A stretch of DNA of 64,000 nt from Terrisporobacter vanillatitrophus (GCF_051148895.1 NZ_CP154625.1:620001-684000); one strand, 5' to 3'; counted from the first letter of the stretch, positions 52,602 to 61,676 are shown. The notes: generated by a model not told the origin, from the letters alone. Numbers and translations are program-made.

Positions 52602-53177
52602 ATGTATTATCCAATTAATTTAAAAATACATGATATGAAAATTGTTATTATAGGTGGTGGCAAGGTAGCATATAGAAAATGTATAAACTTTCTTGCTTTT
52701 AACAAAAAAGTAGTAGTAGTAAGTGAAGAATTTATAAAAGAGTTTGAAAATATTAAAGATGAAATAGAAATTATAGAAGATAGTTATAATGAAAAATATA
52801 TAAAGAAAGCTTTTGTTGTAGTTGCTGCTACTAATAATAAGGATGTAAATCATCAAATAGGAACTTATTGTAGAGAATATGGAAAATTAGTAAATGTAGT
52901 TGATGACGTAGATTTATCTAATTTTACAGTACCTTCTTTTGTGAAAAGAGGAGACTTATTACTAAGTGTCTCTACTGGAGGAAAAAGCCCTTCTTTATCA
53001 GCTAAGATAAGGAAGGAATTGGAATCAGTTTATGATGAAAGTTATGAGGAGTATTTAAATTTACTGGGTGAGGCTAGGCAGATAATAATAAATAATACAG
53101 AGGATGTTATGAAAAGAAGAAAAGAATTGAAAGAACTTTTAAATTTTAGTATTGATGAACTTAGACAAATAAAATAA
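52602..53177 (+). CDS. Precorrin-2 dehydrogenase (SirC/Met8-type, CysG N-terminal-like)
   Basis: A 191-residue NAD-dependent enzyme oxidising precorrin-2 to sirohydrochlorin, the substrate of CbiK. The dinucleotide loop is VIIGGGKVAYRKC, then VVAATNNKDVNHQIGTYC, LVNVVDDVDLSNFTVPSF and STGGKSPSLSAKIRKELE. It has no methyltransferase part, since SUMT is supplied by the cobA-hemD fusion. It stands just after the cbi operon terminator with its own GGAGG site, so it may be expressed when the riboswitch shuts the operon off, for example for siroheme. Confidence 0.9.
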   Translation: MYYPINLKIHDMKIVIIGGGKVAYRKCINFLAFNKKVVVVSEEFIKEFENIKDEIEIIEDSYNEKYIKKAFVVVAATNNKDVNHQIGTYCREYGKLVNVVDDVDLSNFTVPSFVKRGDLLLSVSTGGKSPSLSAKIRKELESVYDESYEEYLNLLGEARQIIINNTEDVMKRRKELKELLNFSIDELRQIK

Positions 53178-53279
53178 AAAAATCTATAAAGGATAATTTA
53201 ATTAAAATAAAAATGGGTATAAATAGTACAGTAAAACTTAAAACTAATTATAGTAATAATTTCTGTAGGAGGTATTATG

Positions 53280-53768
53280 ATGAAAGTAACATTTCAAGGA
53301 AACCCATTAACATTAAAAGGAACTCAAGTAAAAGTAGGAGATGTAGCTCCTGATTTTACTGTTGTAGATAATGATTTAAATCCATTAAAACTTAGTGACA
53401 CAAAAGGAAAAAGAATATTTTTAACAGTACCATCTTTAGATACTGCAGTTTGTGATATGGAAGTTAGAAAATTTAACCAAGAAGCAACTGAATTAGATGA
53501 AAATATAACAATTTATACAATATCTATGGACTTACCATTTGCACAAGGAAGATGGTGTGGTGGTGCTGGAATAGATAGAGTAAAAACAGTTTCAGACTAC
53601 AAAGATAGAGAATTTGGAAATAATTATGGAGTTTACATAAACGAGCTTGGACTTTTATCTAGAGCAGTATTTGTTGTAGATGAAAATAACAAAGTTGTAT
53701 ATGTAGAATATTTAGAAGAAATTACAAATGAGCCAAATTATGAAAAAGCATTAGAATCATTAAAATAG
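53280..53768 (+). CDS. tpx: Thiol peroxidase (Tpx, atypical 2-Cys peroxiredoxin)
   Basis: A 162-residue cytoplasmic peroxidase. VTFQGNPLTLKGTQVKVGD is the Tpx opening. The peroxidatic cysteine lies in PSLDTAVCDMEVRKFN and the resolving one in FAQGRWCGGAGIDRV. The usual Tpx motif near the resolving Cys is RFCxAEG, so WCGGAG is a mild variation. ATG 53280 is 7 bases after AGGAGG; ATG 53277 is 4 bases away. Oxidative defence together with the desulfoferrodoxin. Confidence 0.93.
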   Translation: MKVTFQGNPLTLKGTQVKVGDVAPDFTVVDNDLNPLKLSDTKGKRIFLTVPSLDTAVCDMEVRKFNQEATELDENITIYTISMDLPFAQGRWCGGAGIDRVKTVSDYKDREFGNNYGVYINELGLLSRAVFVVDENNKVVYVEYLEEITNEPNYEKALESLK

Positions 53769-53772
53769 AAGA

Positions 53773-53810
53773 AAGATCCAGGAAAAATAATAATTTTTTC
53801 TGGATTTTAT
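53773..53810. terminator. Bidirectional terminator between tpx and the FUSC gene
   Basis: AGATCCAG with trailing A residues pairs with CTGGAT preceded and followed by T residues (53773-53808). The two flanking genes converge here. Confidence 0.7.
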
Positions 53811-54613
53811 TTTTGTTCAGTAGATTGGTCTAGAAGTGATAAAATACTGTCTTTATGATATTTATATATAGGTTCATTTAAACTAGTATCTATGGAAGAA
53901 ACCTTTTTTTCTATTAAATATAAACCATGAACATGATGTATTAATTGCTCTACAATGTCAAACTTATAATATAAAGTATTTATATCATGAGTTTCCTTAG
54001 AGTAGGGTATTTCATCTATTAATTGATTATAATATTCCTGTAATTCAGAGTGTTTATTATTAAGTTTTATATATAACGAAGAAAAATCTAAATTTTTTAC
54101 CATGGAGTGAATAATATTTAAGCAGTCACTATAATCAGAGTTGAAAGATGCCCATAAGTATTTTATATATCTTTTGCGACTTACAGCATAATTAACAACT
54201 AAAGCTATAATTACTCCCACTAAAGTATCTATAGTTCTCATAATAGAATAATTCAGTGGATCGTTATTACCAATTCCTAAACATATAGAAATAAAGGTTA
54301 CAGATGCTATGGCAGAGGAATCAGAAATTTTTAATATATTACAAATATATATAATTAAAATTACTCCTAAAGTAGCTGAAATAATATTACCCTTGAAAAA
54401 AAGTACACTTAAAAAACCAATTAAACCACCAAGTAAAGTGCCTAAAACTCTAGACCAGGAATCTTTAATAGAACCTTTTATAGTGTTTTTTATAGAAAAT
54501 ATACAAACAGATACTGTATAAACTGGTGTCTCAACTATGCCTAGATAGCCAGCTAAAGTTGCAAAGAAAACGGCAATACCAGTTTTTATATTTCTCATTC
54601 CAATCTTTTTCAT
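53807..54613 (-). CDS. FUSC / aromatic acid exporter family membrane protein
   Basis: A 268-residue protein. About the first 150 residues hold four to six hydrophobic segments with RNIKTGIAVFFATLAGYLG, TIKGSIKDSWSRVLGTLLGG and RTIDTLVGVIIALVVNYAV. The second and third match the FUSC/DUF939 pattern of repeated T-x-R-x-x-G/D turns. A cytoplasmic helical domain of about 110 residues follows. The family is linked to export of aromatic acids or unknown solutes. Substrate unknown. It is divergent from the sucrose regulator gene; 54614-54716 holds the shared upstream region. Confidence 0.8.
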   Translation of the reverse strand: MKKIGMRNIKTGIAVFFATLAGYLGIVETPVYTVSVCIFSIKNTIKGSIKDSWSRVLGTLLGGLIGFLSVLFFKGNIISATLGVILIIYICNILKISDSSAIASVTFISICLGIGNNDPLNYSIMRTIDTLVGVIIALVVNYAVSRKRYIKYLWASFNSDYSDCLNIIHSMVKNLDFSSLYIKLNNKHSELQEYYNQLIDEIPYSKETHDINTLYYKFDIVEQLIHHVHGLYLIEKKVSSIDTSLNEPIYKYHKDSILSLLDQSTEQK

Positions 54614-54716
54614 AGAAAATCCTTTCTTAATGTATTAGAGAATTCTTTAATAGTATTATTTGTATTGTTTGGCTATATTATTATTGTTATAATCATTTTA
54701 ATGAGGATGTGATATT

Positions 54717-55712
54717 ATGAAGGAAAAGAAATTAACTATGTCGGATATTGCTAAAATGTGTGACGTTAGTAAGAGCACTATATCTAGATATTTTAATGGT
54801 GGATATGTTAAGGAAGAAACAAAAGAAAAAATTAAAGAAATAATAGAAAAAAATAATTATGAGCCTAATGCATTTGCCCAAAGTCTAAAAGCTAAAAAAT
54901 CTAATATTATTGGGCTTATAGCTCCATGCTTAGATTCCACAACTTCTTCAAGAATGCTTATGTCTATAGATGAATATTTAAGAAATGAAGGATATACAAC
55001 TATAATTATTAATACAAATCATGACCAAAATAGAGAGCTATCATCTATGGAAAATCTTTGGAGAATGAATGTGGATGGTATTATTTTATTATCAACATTT
55101 ATAACAAAACAGCATAGAAATCTAGTTAAAAAAATTGATATACCTGTAATATTTGTTGGTCAGCAATTAAAAGAAGGAATTTCTATTGTAAATGATGATT
55201 ACAGTGCAGGAGTAGAGATAGGAAAATATGCAGTAAAAATGGGTCACAAGGATATAGTATATTTAGGTGTATGTGATAAAGATGAAGCAGTAGGAAGTGT
55301 AAGAAAAAAAGGTATTTTAGATGGAATTAACATAAATAAAGATAAAAAAATAGAAGTATTAGAAACAGATTTTTCTTTTGATAAGACTACAGAAGTAGTA
55401 AAAAATTTATTAAAAAGAAAAAGGCCTACTCTTATCATATGTGCAACTGATAATATAGCAATGGCAGCATATAAGGAAATTAGAGGTATAGGGCTATCCA
55501 TACCAGAAGATATTTCTGTTATTGGATTTGGTGGATATACAATATCAGGTTTATTAACGCCAAGTTTATGTACTATAAGATTTGATAATGAATTAGCAGG
55601 AAATTTAGCTGGGGAAACCATAGTCAAGCTGTTAAATAATAAGACGGTGCCGAAAAAGCAAATAATAGGTTATTATATGATTGAAGGAGAAAGTGTTAAA
55701 TGTTTAATTTAA
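54717..55712 (+). CDS. LacI-family transcriptional regulator, probable sucrose repressor
   Basis: A 331-residue regulator. N-terminal helix-turn-helix LTMSDIAKMCDVSKSTISRY, hinge helix region EPNAFAQSLKAKKSN, then a periplasmic-binding-like sensor (IGLIAPCLDSTTSSRM, VDGIILLSTF, VIGFGGYTISGLLTPSL). It lies 230 bases upstream of the sucrose genes and likely binds the two dyads there, releasing them when a sugar phosphate such as fructose-containing metabolites builds up. A terminator overlaps its last codons. Confidence 0.88.
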   Translation: MKEKKLTMSDIAKMCDVSKSTISRYFNGGYVKEETKEKIKEIIEKNNYEPNAFAQSLKAKKSNIIGLIAPCLDSTTSSRMLMSIDEYLRNEGYTTIIINTNHDQNRELSSMENLWRMNVDGIILLSTFITKQHRNLVKKIDIPVIFVGQQLKEGISIVNDDYSAGVEIGKYAVKMGHKDIVYLGVCDKDEAVGSVRKKGILDGININKDKKIEVLETDFSFDKTTEVVKNLLKRKRPTLIICATDNIAMAAYKEIRGIGLSIPEDISVIGFGGYTISGLLTPSLCTIRFDNELAGNLAGETIVKLLNNKTVPKKQIIGYYMIEGESVKCLI

Positions 55713-55724
55713 CACTTTTTGTTT
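55691..55724 (+). terminator. Terminator overlapping the end of the LacI-type gene
   Basis: AAGTGTTAAA (55691-55700) pairs with TTTAACACTT (55708-55717), followed by T residues. The stop codon lies within the 3' arm. Confidence 0.75.
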
Positions 55725-55830
55725 TTGTGGATAAATATATAATTTTAAGCTTCTTAATGGAGCAATGGGTTTGATTTTTTTAGGTTGTTGGCTATATGGC
55801 TGAATATAACTTTTTATATAGAAAGAAATG

Positions 55831-55849
55831 TGAAACCGATATCATAAAA
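55831..55849 (+). promoter_or_regulatory. Upstream operator of the sucrose operon, also a consensus cre match
   Basis: TGAAACCGATATCA (55831-55844) fits the cre pattern TGWNANCGNTNWCA at every position. Together with the following TAAAA it resembles the second site at 55910-55927. It lies 29 bases upstream of the -35 box. It may bind the local LacI-type regulator, CcpA, or both. Confidence 0.6.
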
Positions 55850-55872
55850 ATTTTTTAATGTACTTTAACCTA

Positions 55873-55901
55873 TTGACATTTATCTTATGAAAATATATAT
55901 T
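55873..55901 (+). promoter_or_regulatory. Promoter of the sucrose operon
   Basis: TTGACA (55873-55878), a 17-base spacer, and TATATT (55896-55901). The scrA start is 42 bases downstream. Confidence 0.7.
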
Positions 55902-55909
55902 TAAAAAGA

Positions 55910-55927
55910 GGAACCGGTACCATAAAA
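55910..55927 (+). promoter_or_regulatory. Downstream operator of the sucrose operon
   Basis: GGAACCGGTACCATAAAA shares 15 of 18 positions with the upstream site (GAAACCGATATCATAAAA) and overlaps the expected transcription start. Binding here would block the promoter directly. The sites are 78 bases apart, so looping between them is possible. Confidence 0.6.
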
Positions 55928-55942
55928 TCAGGAGGATTATAT

Positions 55943-57841
55943 ATGGATTGTATAAAAATGTCAAAAGAAATAATAGATGCAGTTGGAGGTAAAGAAAACA
56001 TAACTTCTGCTATACATTGTGCAACACGTTTAAGATTAACATTAGTAGAGGAATCTTTAATAAAAGAAGATGTTGTAACAGATATAGAAGGTGTCAAAGG
56101 AACCTTTAATGCTAAATGTCAGTATCAAATAATTATTGGGCCAGGACTTGTAAACAGAGTTTGTGATGAAATGAATAAACAGCTTGGTGAACAGGTGAAT
56201 AAAGTAAAAGAAGAAAAGACAGAGAAAAAAGGAAATATAATTCAAAGAGGAATTAAATTATTAAGTGATATATTTGTACCTATTATACCAGCCATAGTTG
56301 CTGGAGGTTTATTAATGGGAATAAACAACATATTAACTGCTAAAGGTTTATTTATTGCAAGTAAAAGTATAATAGAGGCTTATCCTCAATTTGCAGATTT
56401 AGCAGCAATGATAAATCTGTTTTCAAATGCAGCTTTTGTATTTTTACCAGTGTTAATAGGTTTTTCTGCCACAAAGAAATTTGGAGGAAATCCTTATCTT
56501 GGAGCTGTACTTGGGATGATAATGGTTCATCCAGATTTGTTAAATGCGTATAGTTATGGACAAGCAGGAGTAGAGGTGCCTGTTTGGAACTTATTTAATT
56601 TAAATATAGAAGCTGTAGGTTATCAAGGAACAGTTCTTCCAGTACTTGCTGTATCTTGGATATTAGCAACGATTGAGAAAAAACTTCATAAAATAACACC
56701 TATTTGGCTAGACAATTTAACAACACCACTTTTAGCAACATTAATTACGTCATTTATAACATTTTTATTTGTGGGACCAATACTTAGAGACGTTGGAGTT
56801 TTACTAGCTAATGGAATGACATGGATATACAATAGTTTAGGATTTGTTGGAGGAGGAATTTTAGGTTTACTATATGCTCCGATTTGTTTAACAGGAATGC
56901 ACCAAAGTTTTATAGCTATTGAAACACAGTTATTAGCATCAGCATCAACAACAGGTGGAACTTTTATATTCCCGACAGCTTCAATGTCAAACGTTGCTCA
57001 AGGTGCAGCAGTAATTGCAGTTTTATTATTAACTAAAGATCAAAAGTTAAAAAGTATTTGTTCAGCATCAGGAATATCAGCTTTACTTGGCATAACAGAG
57101 CCTGCTATGTTTGGAGTTACATTAAAACTTAAATATCCATTCTATGCAGCTATGATAGGTTCGGCAGTTGGTAGTGCTTATTTAGCAGGAACTCATACTC
57201 TTGCAATAGCACTTGGAGCAGCAGGACTTCCAGGGTTTATATCAATAAGACCAGAAAGTTGGGGCAATTTTGCCATAGGTTTAGTATTATCTATAGGAAC
57301 ATCTTTCATATTAACTTTTATTTTATTCAAAAGACAAGCTATGAAAGAGTTAGGAAATAATAACGCTGAAGAAAATAAAAAAGAAGAAGTAGCTGTAACA
57401 GCAGAAATTTTAATTTCACCAATGAGTGGAGAAATTAAAAGCGTAACAGAGTCACCAGATGAAACTTTTGCAGCAAAAGTAATGGGTGATGGAATTGTAA
57501 TATTCCCTACTTATGGAAAGATAGTAGCTCCGTGTGATGGAAAAATTACATTTGCTTTTCCAACAAAACATGCTTTTGGAATAACATCTACGAAAGGAAC
57601 CGAGATATTAGTTCACTGTGGTATAGATACATTAAATTTAGAGGGTGAAGGTTTTACAAGTCATATAAAAGAAGGACAAAATGTTAAGAAAGGTGATTTA
57701 TTATTAGAAGTAGATTTAGATTTTATAACTAAATCAGGATACTCTGTAGCAACACCTTGTATTATTACAAATGGAAAAGAATTTGATTTCAATGATGGTC
57801 AATACAAATTTGGTGATGAAATAATTAAAATAAGGAGCTAA
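55943..57841 (+). CDS. scrA: Sucrose/beta-glucoside-type PTS transporter, EIIBCA
   Basis: Membrane permease of 632 residues carrying all three PTS domains. EIIB residues 1-~90 have the phospho-cysteine C26 in SAIHCATRLRL. EIIC about 105-470 has ten or so membrane helices, with GITEPAMFGVTLKLKYPF and a CLTGMHQSF segment. EIIA about 485-632 has the phospho-His in TEILVHCGIDTLNLEGEGF. It phosphorylates the sugar during import. The next gene encodes sucrose-6-phosphate hydrolase 2 bases away, so sucrose is the likely substrate. Confidence 0.92.
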   Translation: MDCIKMSKEIIDAVGGKENITSAIHCATRLRLTLVEESLIKEDVVTDIEGVKGTFNAKCQYQIIIGPGLVNRVCDEMNKQLGEQVNKVKEEKTEKKGNIIQRGIKLLSDIFVPIIPAIVAGGLLMGINNILTAKGLFIASKSIIEAYPQFADLAAMINLFSNAAFVFLPVLIGFSATKKFGGNPYLGAVLGMIMVHPDLLNAYSYGQAGVEVPVWNLFNLNIEAVGYQGTVLPVLAVSWILATIEKKLHKITPIWLDNLTTPLLATLITSFITFLFVGPILRDVGVLLANGMTWIYNSLGFVGGGILGLLYAPICLTGMHQSFIAIETQLLASASTTGGTFIFPTASMSNVAQGAAVIAVLLLTKDQKLKSICSASGISALLGITEPAMFGVTLKLKYPFYAAMIGSAVGSAYLAGTHTLAIALGAAGLPGFISIRPESWGNFAIGLVLSIGTSFILTFILFKRQAMKELGNNNAEENKKEEVAVTAEILISPMSGEIKSVTESPDETFAAKVMGDGIVIFPTYGKIVAPCDGKITFAFPTKHAFGITSTKGTEILVHCGIDTLNLEGEGFTSHIKEGQNVKKGDLLLEVDLDFITKSGYSVATPCIITNGKEFDFNDGQYKFGDEIIKIRS

Positions 57842-57843
57842 AA

Positions 57844-59259
57844 ATGAATTTTGAACAAATGAAAAAAGATACAATTGAAGCTCACGAAAATGGAAATTTA
57901 AATAGTGATAAGTTTCGTTTATCATATCATTTAATGCCACCAATAGGATGGCTAAATGACCCAAATGGTTTATGTGAACTAAATGGAACTTATCATATAT
58001 ATTATCAATATTCTCCAACAGATGTTTATGGGGAATTAAAACATTGGGGACATTACTCAACAAAAGATTTTATAAACTTTAAATCAGAGCCAATGGCTAT
58101 ATTTGCAGATAATGAATTAGATAAAGGCGGAGCGTATTCAGGAAGTACTTTTATAAAAGATAATAAAATGCATGTTTTTTATACGGGAAATGTAAAAGAA
58201 GAGGGTGACCATGATTATATAAAATCTGGTCGCCAGCACAATACTATTTATTTAACAAGTGAAGATGGAATAAACTTTAGTGAAAAAAAATGTTTAATGA
58301 AAAATGTAGACTATCCATCAGATGTATCTTGTCATGTTAGAGATCCGAAGGTTTATGAAAAAAATGGACTTTACTATATGGTTTTAGGGGCAAGAACTTT
58401 AGATGACATAGGATGTATTTTAGTTTATGAATCAAAGGATTTGATAAACTGGAAATATATTAATCGTATTCAAACTAAGGAAAAATTCGGATATATGTGG
58501 GAATGTCCAGATGTATTTGATTTAGATAATAAAACTATACTAATAACTTGTCCTCAAGGAATAGAACAAGAAGGAATTAAATATGAAAATATATATCAAA
58601 ATGGTTATTTATTTATGGATAATATAGTAGAAAATACTAAGCTTAGTGAATTTAATGAGTTAGATAATGGTTTTGATTTCTATGCACCTCAAACATTTGA
58701 AGATGAGAAAAATCGTAGGATTTTAATTGGATGGATGGGTCTACCAGATATACCTTACACTAATGAAGTTACAGTTAAAGAAAATTGGCAACATGCATTA
58801 ACTATACCAAGAGCATTATGTATAAGAAATAATAAACTTTATCAAAAACCAATAGAAGAATTAAAAAATCTTCGTAAAAGTAAAAAGATATATGATTTAA
58901 ATAAAGTAAGAAGCATTATAACAAAAAACAATGTTTATGAATTAAATATAAATTTAAAAGAAAAAACTAATTGTTTTAAAATGAATCTACGTAGTGACCT
59001 GGAGTTATTATTTGAGAATAATATTTTCACTCTTAAATTAGGTAAAAGTGGTTATGGTCGTGATGAACGTCATGTATATATAGATTTTCTTGAAAATTTA
59101 CAAATATACTCAGATACATCATCTTTGGAGATTTTTATAAATAATGGAGAAAAAGTAATGACGACTAGAGTATATGATGACAATAGTAAAATAGAGATTA
59201 AATATAATATTAACGGAAAACTTGAACTGTATAATCTAAACTCTTATAGTTATAAGTAG
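57844..59259 (+). CDS. scrB: Sucrose-6-phosphate hydrolase (GH32)
   Basis: A 471-residue glycoside hydrolase family 32 enzyme cleaving sucrose 6-phosphate to glucose 6-phosphate and fructose. The nucleophile Asp is in GWLNDPNGL, the RDP triad in CHVRDPKVYEKNG, and the acid/base Glu in MWECPDVF. A C-terminal beta-sandwich follows (about 340-471). No signal peptide, so it is cytoplasmic, as expected downstream of a PTS. AAGGAG site overlaps the scrA end. Confidence 0.95.
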   Translation: MNFEQMKKDTIEAHENGNLNSDKFRLSYHLMPPIGWLNDPNGLCELNGTYHIYYQYSPTDVYGELKHWGHYSTKDFINFKSEPMAIFADNELDKGGAYSGSTFIKDNKMHVFYTGNVKEEGDHDYIKSGRQHNTIYLTSEDGINFSEKKCLMKNVDYPSDVSCHVRDPKVYEKNGLYYMVLGARTLDDIGCILVYESKDLINWKYINRIQTKEKFGYMWECPDVFDLDNKTILITCPQGIEQEGIKYENIYQNGYLFMDNIVENTKLSEFNELDNGFDFYAPQTFEDEKNRRILIGWMGLPDIPYTNEVTVKENWQHALTIPRALCIRNNKLYQKPIEELKNLRKSKKIYDLNKVRSIITKNNVYELNINLKEKTNCFKMNLRSDLELLFENNIFTLKLGKSGYGRDERHVYIDFLENLQIYSDTSSLEIFINNGEKVMTTRVYDDNSKIEIKYNINGKLELYNLNSYSYK

Positions 59260-59286
59260 AATATATATTAAGGAAGGAATTAAAAA

Positions 59287-60249
59287 ATGAAATATGATGT
59301 TGTTGCACTTGGGGAGCTACTTATAGATTTTACTTTAAATGGAAGTAGTGAACAAGGAAATAATATATATGAAGCAAATCCAGGTGGAGCTCCTTGTAAT
59401 GTATTAGCAATGTTAAATAAAATGAATAAGAAAACTGCTTTTATAGGAAAAGTAGGACAAGATGCTTTTGGAAAAATTTTAAAGAACACAATAGATGAAG
59501 TCGGTATAGATTCCACTGGTTTAGTATTTGATGAGCATGTGAATACAACACTAGCTTTTGTTAATACTGATGAAAATGGAGAAAGGAGTTTTTCCTTTTA
59601 CAGAAAGCCAGGAGCCGACATGATGCTAAATATAAATGATGTTAAATTTGATTTAATAAGGGATACGAGGATATTCCATTTTGGAACATTATCAATGACT
59701 CATGAAGAAGCAAGAAAAGCAACGAAAGCAGCCATAAAAAAAGCTGAAAGTGAAAATAAACTTATATCATTTGATCCCAATCTAAGACCATTATTATGGG
59801 ATGACTTAAATAATGCAAGAGAACAAATAGATTTTGGATGTTCAGTATGTCATATATTAAAAATAGAAGATGAAGAAGCCAAATTCTTAACAGGATGCAA
59901 TGATATAGATAAAGCTGTAGAAATAATAAAAAATAAATACAAAATAAAGCTAATATTAGTAACGGAAGGAAGTAAAGGAAGTACAGCTTATTATAAAGAT
60001 TTAAAGATTAAGCAAGAAGCATATTTACAAGAAACAACAATTGATACAACAGGGGCAGGTGATACTTTCTGTGGAAGTTGTTTAGGATATTTAATAGATA
60101 ATGATATTAATGATTTAAATGAAGAAAATATAAAAGAAATGATATCTTTTGCTAGTGCTGCTGCATCAATAGTAACAACAAGAAAAGGTGCTATACGTTC
60201 AATGCCACAAATTAAAGAAGTTGAAGAGTTAATAAAATCAAAACAATAA
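59287..60249 (+). CDS. scrK: Fructokinase (PfkB family)
   Basis: A 320-residue kinase phosphorylating the fructose freed by ScrB. PfkB signature 1 region NPGGAPCNVLAMLNKM and GKVGQDAFGKIL; signature 2 with the catalytic base in DTTGAGDTFCGSCLGYL. ISFDPNLRPLLW and LVTEGSKGS are also typical. Last gene of the sucrose operon, followed by a terminator. Confidence 0.94.
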   Translation: MKYDVVALGELLIDFTLNGSSEQGNNIYEANPGGAPCNVLAMLNKMNKKTAFIGKVGQDAFGKILKNTIDEVGIDSTGLVFDEHVNTTLAFVNTDENGERSFSFYRKPGADMMLNINDVKFDLIRDTRIFHFGTLSMTHEEARKATKAAIKKAESENKLISFDPNLRPLLWDDLNNAREQIDFGCSVCHILKIEDEEAKFLTGCNDIDKAVEIIKNKYKIKLILVTEGSKGSTAYYKDLKIKQEAYLQETTIDTTGAGDTFCGSCLGYLIDNDINDLNEENIKEMISFASAAASIVTTRKGAIRSMPQIKEVEELIKSKQ

Positions 60250-60265
60250 TACAAATTAAAATAAT

Positions 60266-60299
60266 AAAAACCTTGGATTGAAAAATTCAAGGTTTTTAA
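60266..60299. terminator. Terminator of the sucrose operon
   Basis: AAAAACCTTG pairs with CAAGGTTTTT, a perfect 10-bp stem extended by inner A-T pairs. The following 60300-60562 holds only A/T-rich upstream sequence, with a TATAAT near 60470. Confidence 0.8.
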
Positions 60300-60562
60300 T
60301 TGTTAATGTTTATAGGTTATATAATAGGTAGATAATTTATAATTATAAGTAGTAAATATGATAATAAATTATAGAAAATTATAAAGAATAATATATGTAG
60401 AGAAATTATATTAATATGAATAATAAAATTGGAAACAAAAAACTATTCACTTTTTACAAAAATGCAATATAATAGAAAAGTGTCGTTTTTTAAGAGTACA
60501 AAAACAGAAAATGTTTTATATATAAATTTGACAAGATATTTGACAATATTGGAGGAACCAAC

Positions 60563-61672
60563 ATGAAAGCTATAAAAAAAATTGTAATAACTGGAGGTCC
60601 TTGCTCTGGGAAAAGTACAATGCTTAATTTGATAGAGAATACTTTTAAAGAAAAAGGGTATAAAGTTTTAATAGTTTCAGAAACAGCAACAGAATTAATC
60701 AGAGGTGGAGTTTCACCACTTGGTGGTAAGGAAAATATGTTCATATTCCAGGACTACCTTTTGAATCTTCAATTTAAAAAAGAAGAAGTTTATGAAAAAG
60801 CAGCTAAAGAAATGGATTCTGAAAAGATAATAATACTTTATGATAGAGGTCTATTAGACAATAAAGCCTACGTATCAAAGGAAGAGTTTGAAGCAATATT
60901 AGATGAATTTGGAACAACTGAAAATGAATTAATAGATAGATATGATTTAGTATTACATTTAGTAACAACTGCTAATGGAGCGGAAGAACATTACACATTA
61001 GCTAACAATGCAGCTAGAAGTGAATCATTAGAAGATGCAAGGCAAATAGATGAATTAACATTAAACGCTTGGGTGGGTCATCCTCGTTTAAGAATATTTG
61101 ATAACTCTACAGATTTTGAAGGAAAAGTAGAAAGAGTATTAAAAGAAATATATAATGATTTAGATGAACATATGCCAACGGGAACTATACGTAAATACTT
61201 AGTAGATGTTGAGAATATTGACATAGATAATATAATAAATACTTCAGAAAAAATGGATATAGTTCAGCATTACTTAAAATCCTCTAATTCAAATGTTGAA
61301 AGAAGGATTAGACAAATAGGAAATAGAGAAAATTATTCATATTACTATACTGAAAAAGAAAGAGTTAATAATTATAGAACCTTTAGAAAAGAAAAGAAAA
61401 TAAGTGATAAGTTATACTTAACATATTTATCTGAAATAGATAACCAATTATTTACAATAATAAAGACTCGTCACTGTTTCGTATATGAAAATCAATATTT
61501 CAAATTAGACGTATTTAACAATGATAAAAAGTATGGAATATTAGAAATAGAAGCTACAGATCAAAATGGAAAGATATTACTTCCAGACTTTTTAAATATA
61601 AAGGCAGATGTAACAAAAGATTCAATGTATTCAAACTACGAAGTATCAAAAAGAAATTATGTATGTAAATAG
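60563..61672 (+). CDS. AAA/P-loop NTPase with C-terminal CYTH-like domain (TTD14-like)
   Basis: A 369-residue cytoplasmic protein of unknown role. P-loop VITGGPCSGKSTML at residues 7-20, switch-like VSETATELIRGGV, Walker B-like IILYDRGLLDNKAY, and NSTDFEGKVERVL ending the kinase-like half (about 1-190). The second half (about 200-369) has paired basic/acidic strands (SNVERRIRQIG, YYYTEKERV, FTIIKTRHCFVYENQYFKLD, ILEIEATDQNG) resembling a CYTH triphosphate tunnel. The same order of domains occurs in the eukaryotic GTP-binding protein TTD14. A nucleotide or triphosphate substrate is likely; which one is not evident. Single gene with GGAGG and its own terminator. Confidence 0.75.
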   Translation: MKAIKKIVITGGPCSGKSTMLNLIENTFKEKGYKVLIVSETATELIRGGVSPLGGKENMFIFQDYLLNLQFKKEEVYEKAAKEMDSEKIIILYDRGLLDNKAYVSKEEFEAILDEFGTTENELIDRYDLVLHLVTTANGAEEHYTLANNAARSESLEDARQIDELTLNAWVGHPRLRIFDNSTDFEGKVERVLKEIYNDLDEHMPTGTIRKYLVDVENIDIDNIINTSEKMDIVQHYLKSSNSNVERRIRQIGNRENYSYYYTEKERVNNYRTFRKEKKISDKLYLTYLSEIDNQLFTIIKTRHCFVYENQYFKLDVFNNDKKYGILEIEATDQNGKILLPDFLNIKADVTKDSMYSNYEVSKRNYVCK

Positions 61673-61676
61673 ATAA

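Noticed and set aside
60470..60562. Repeated TTGACA-like boxes before the NTPase gene
   Set aside because: TTTGACAAGATATTTGACAATATTGG contains two close copies, but neither has a -10 at a proper distance before the ribosome site, so I do not call a promoter there.
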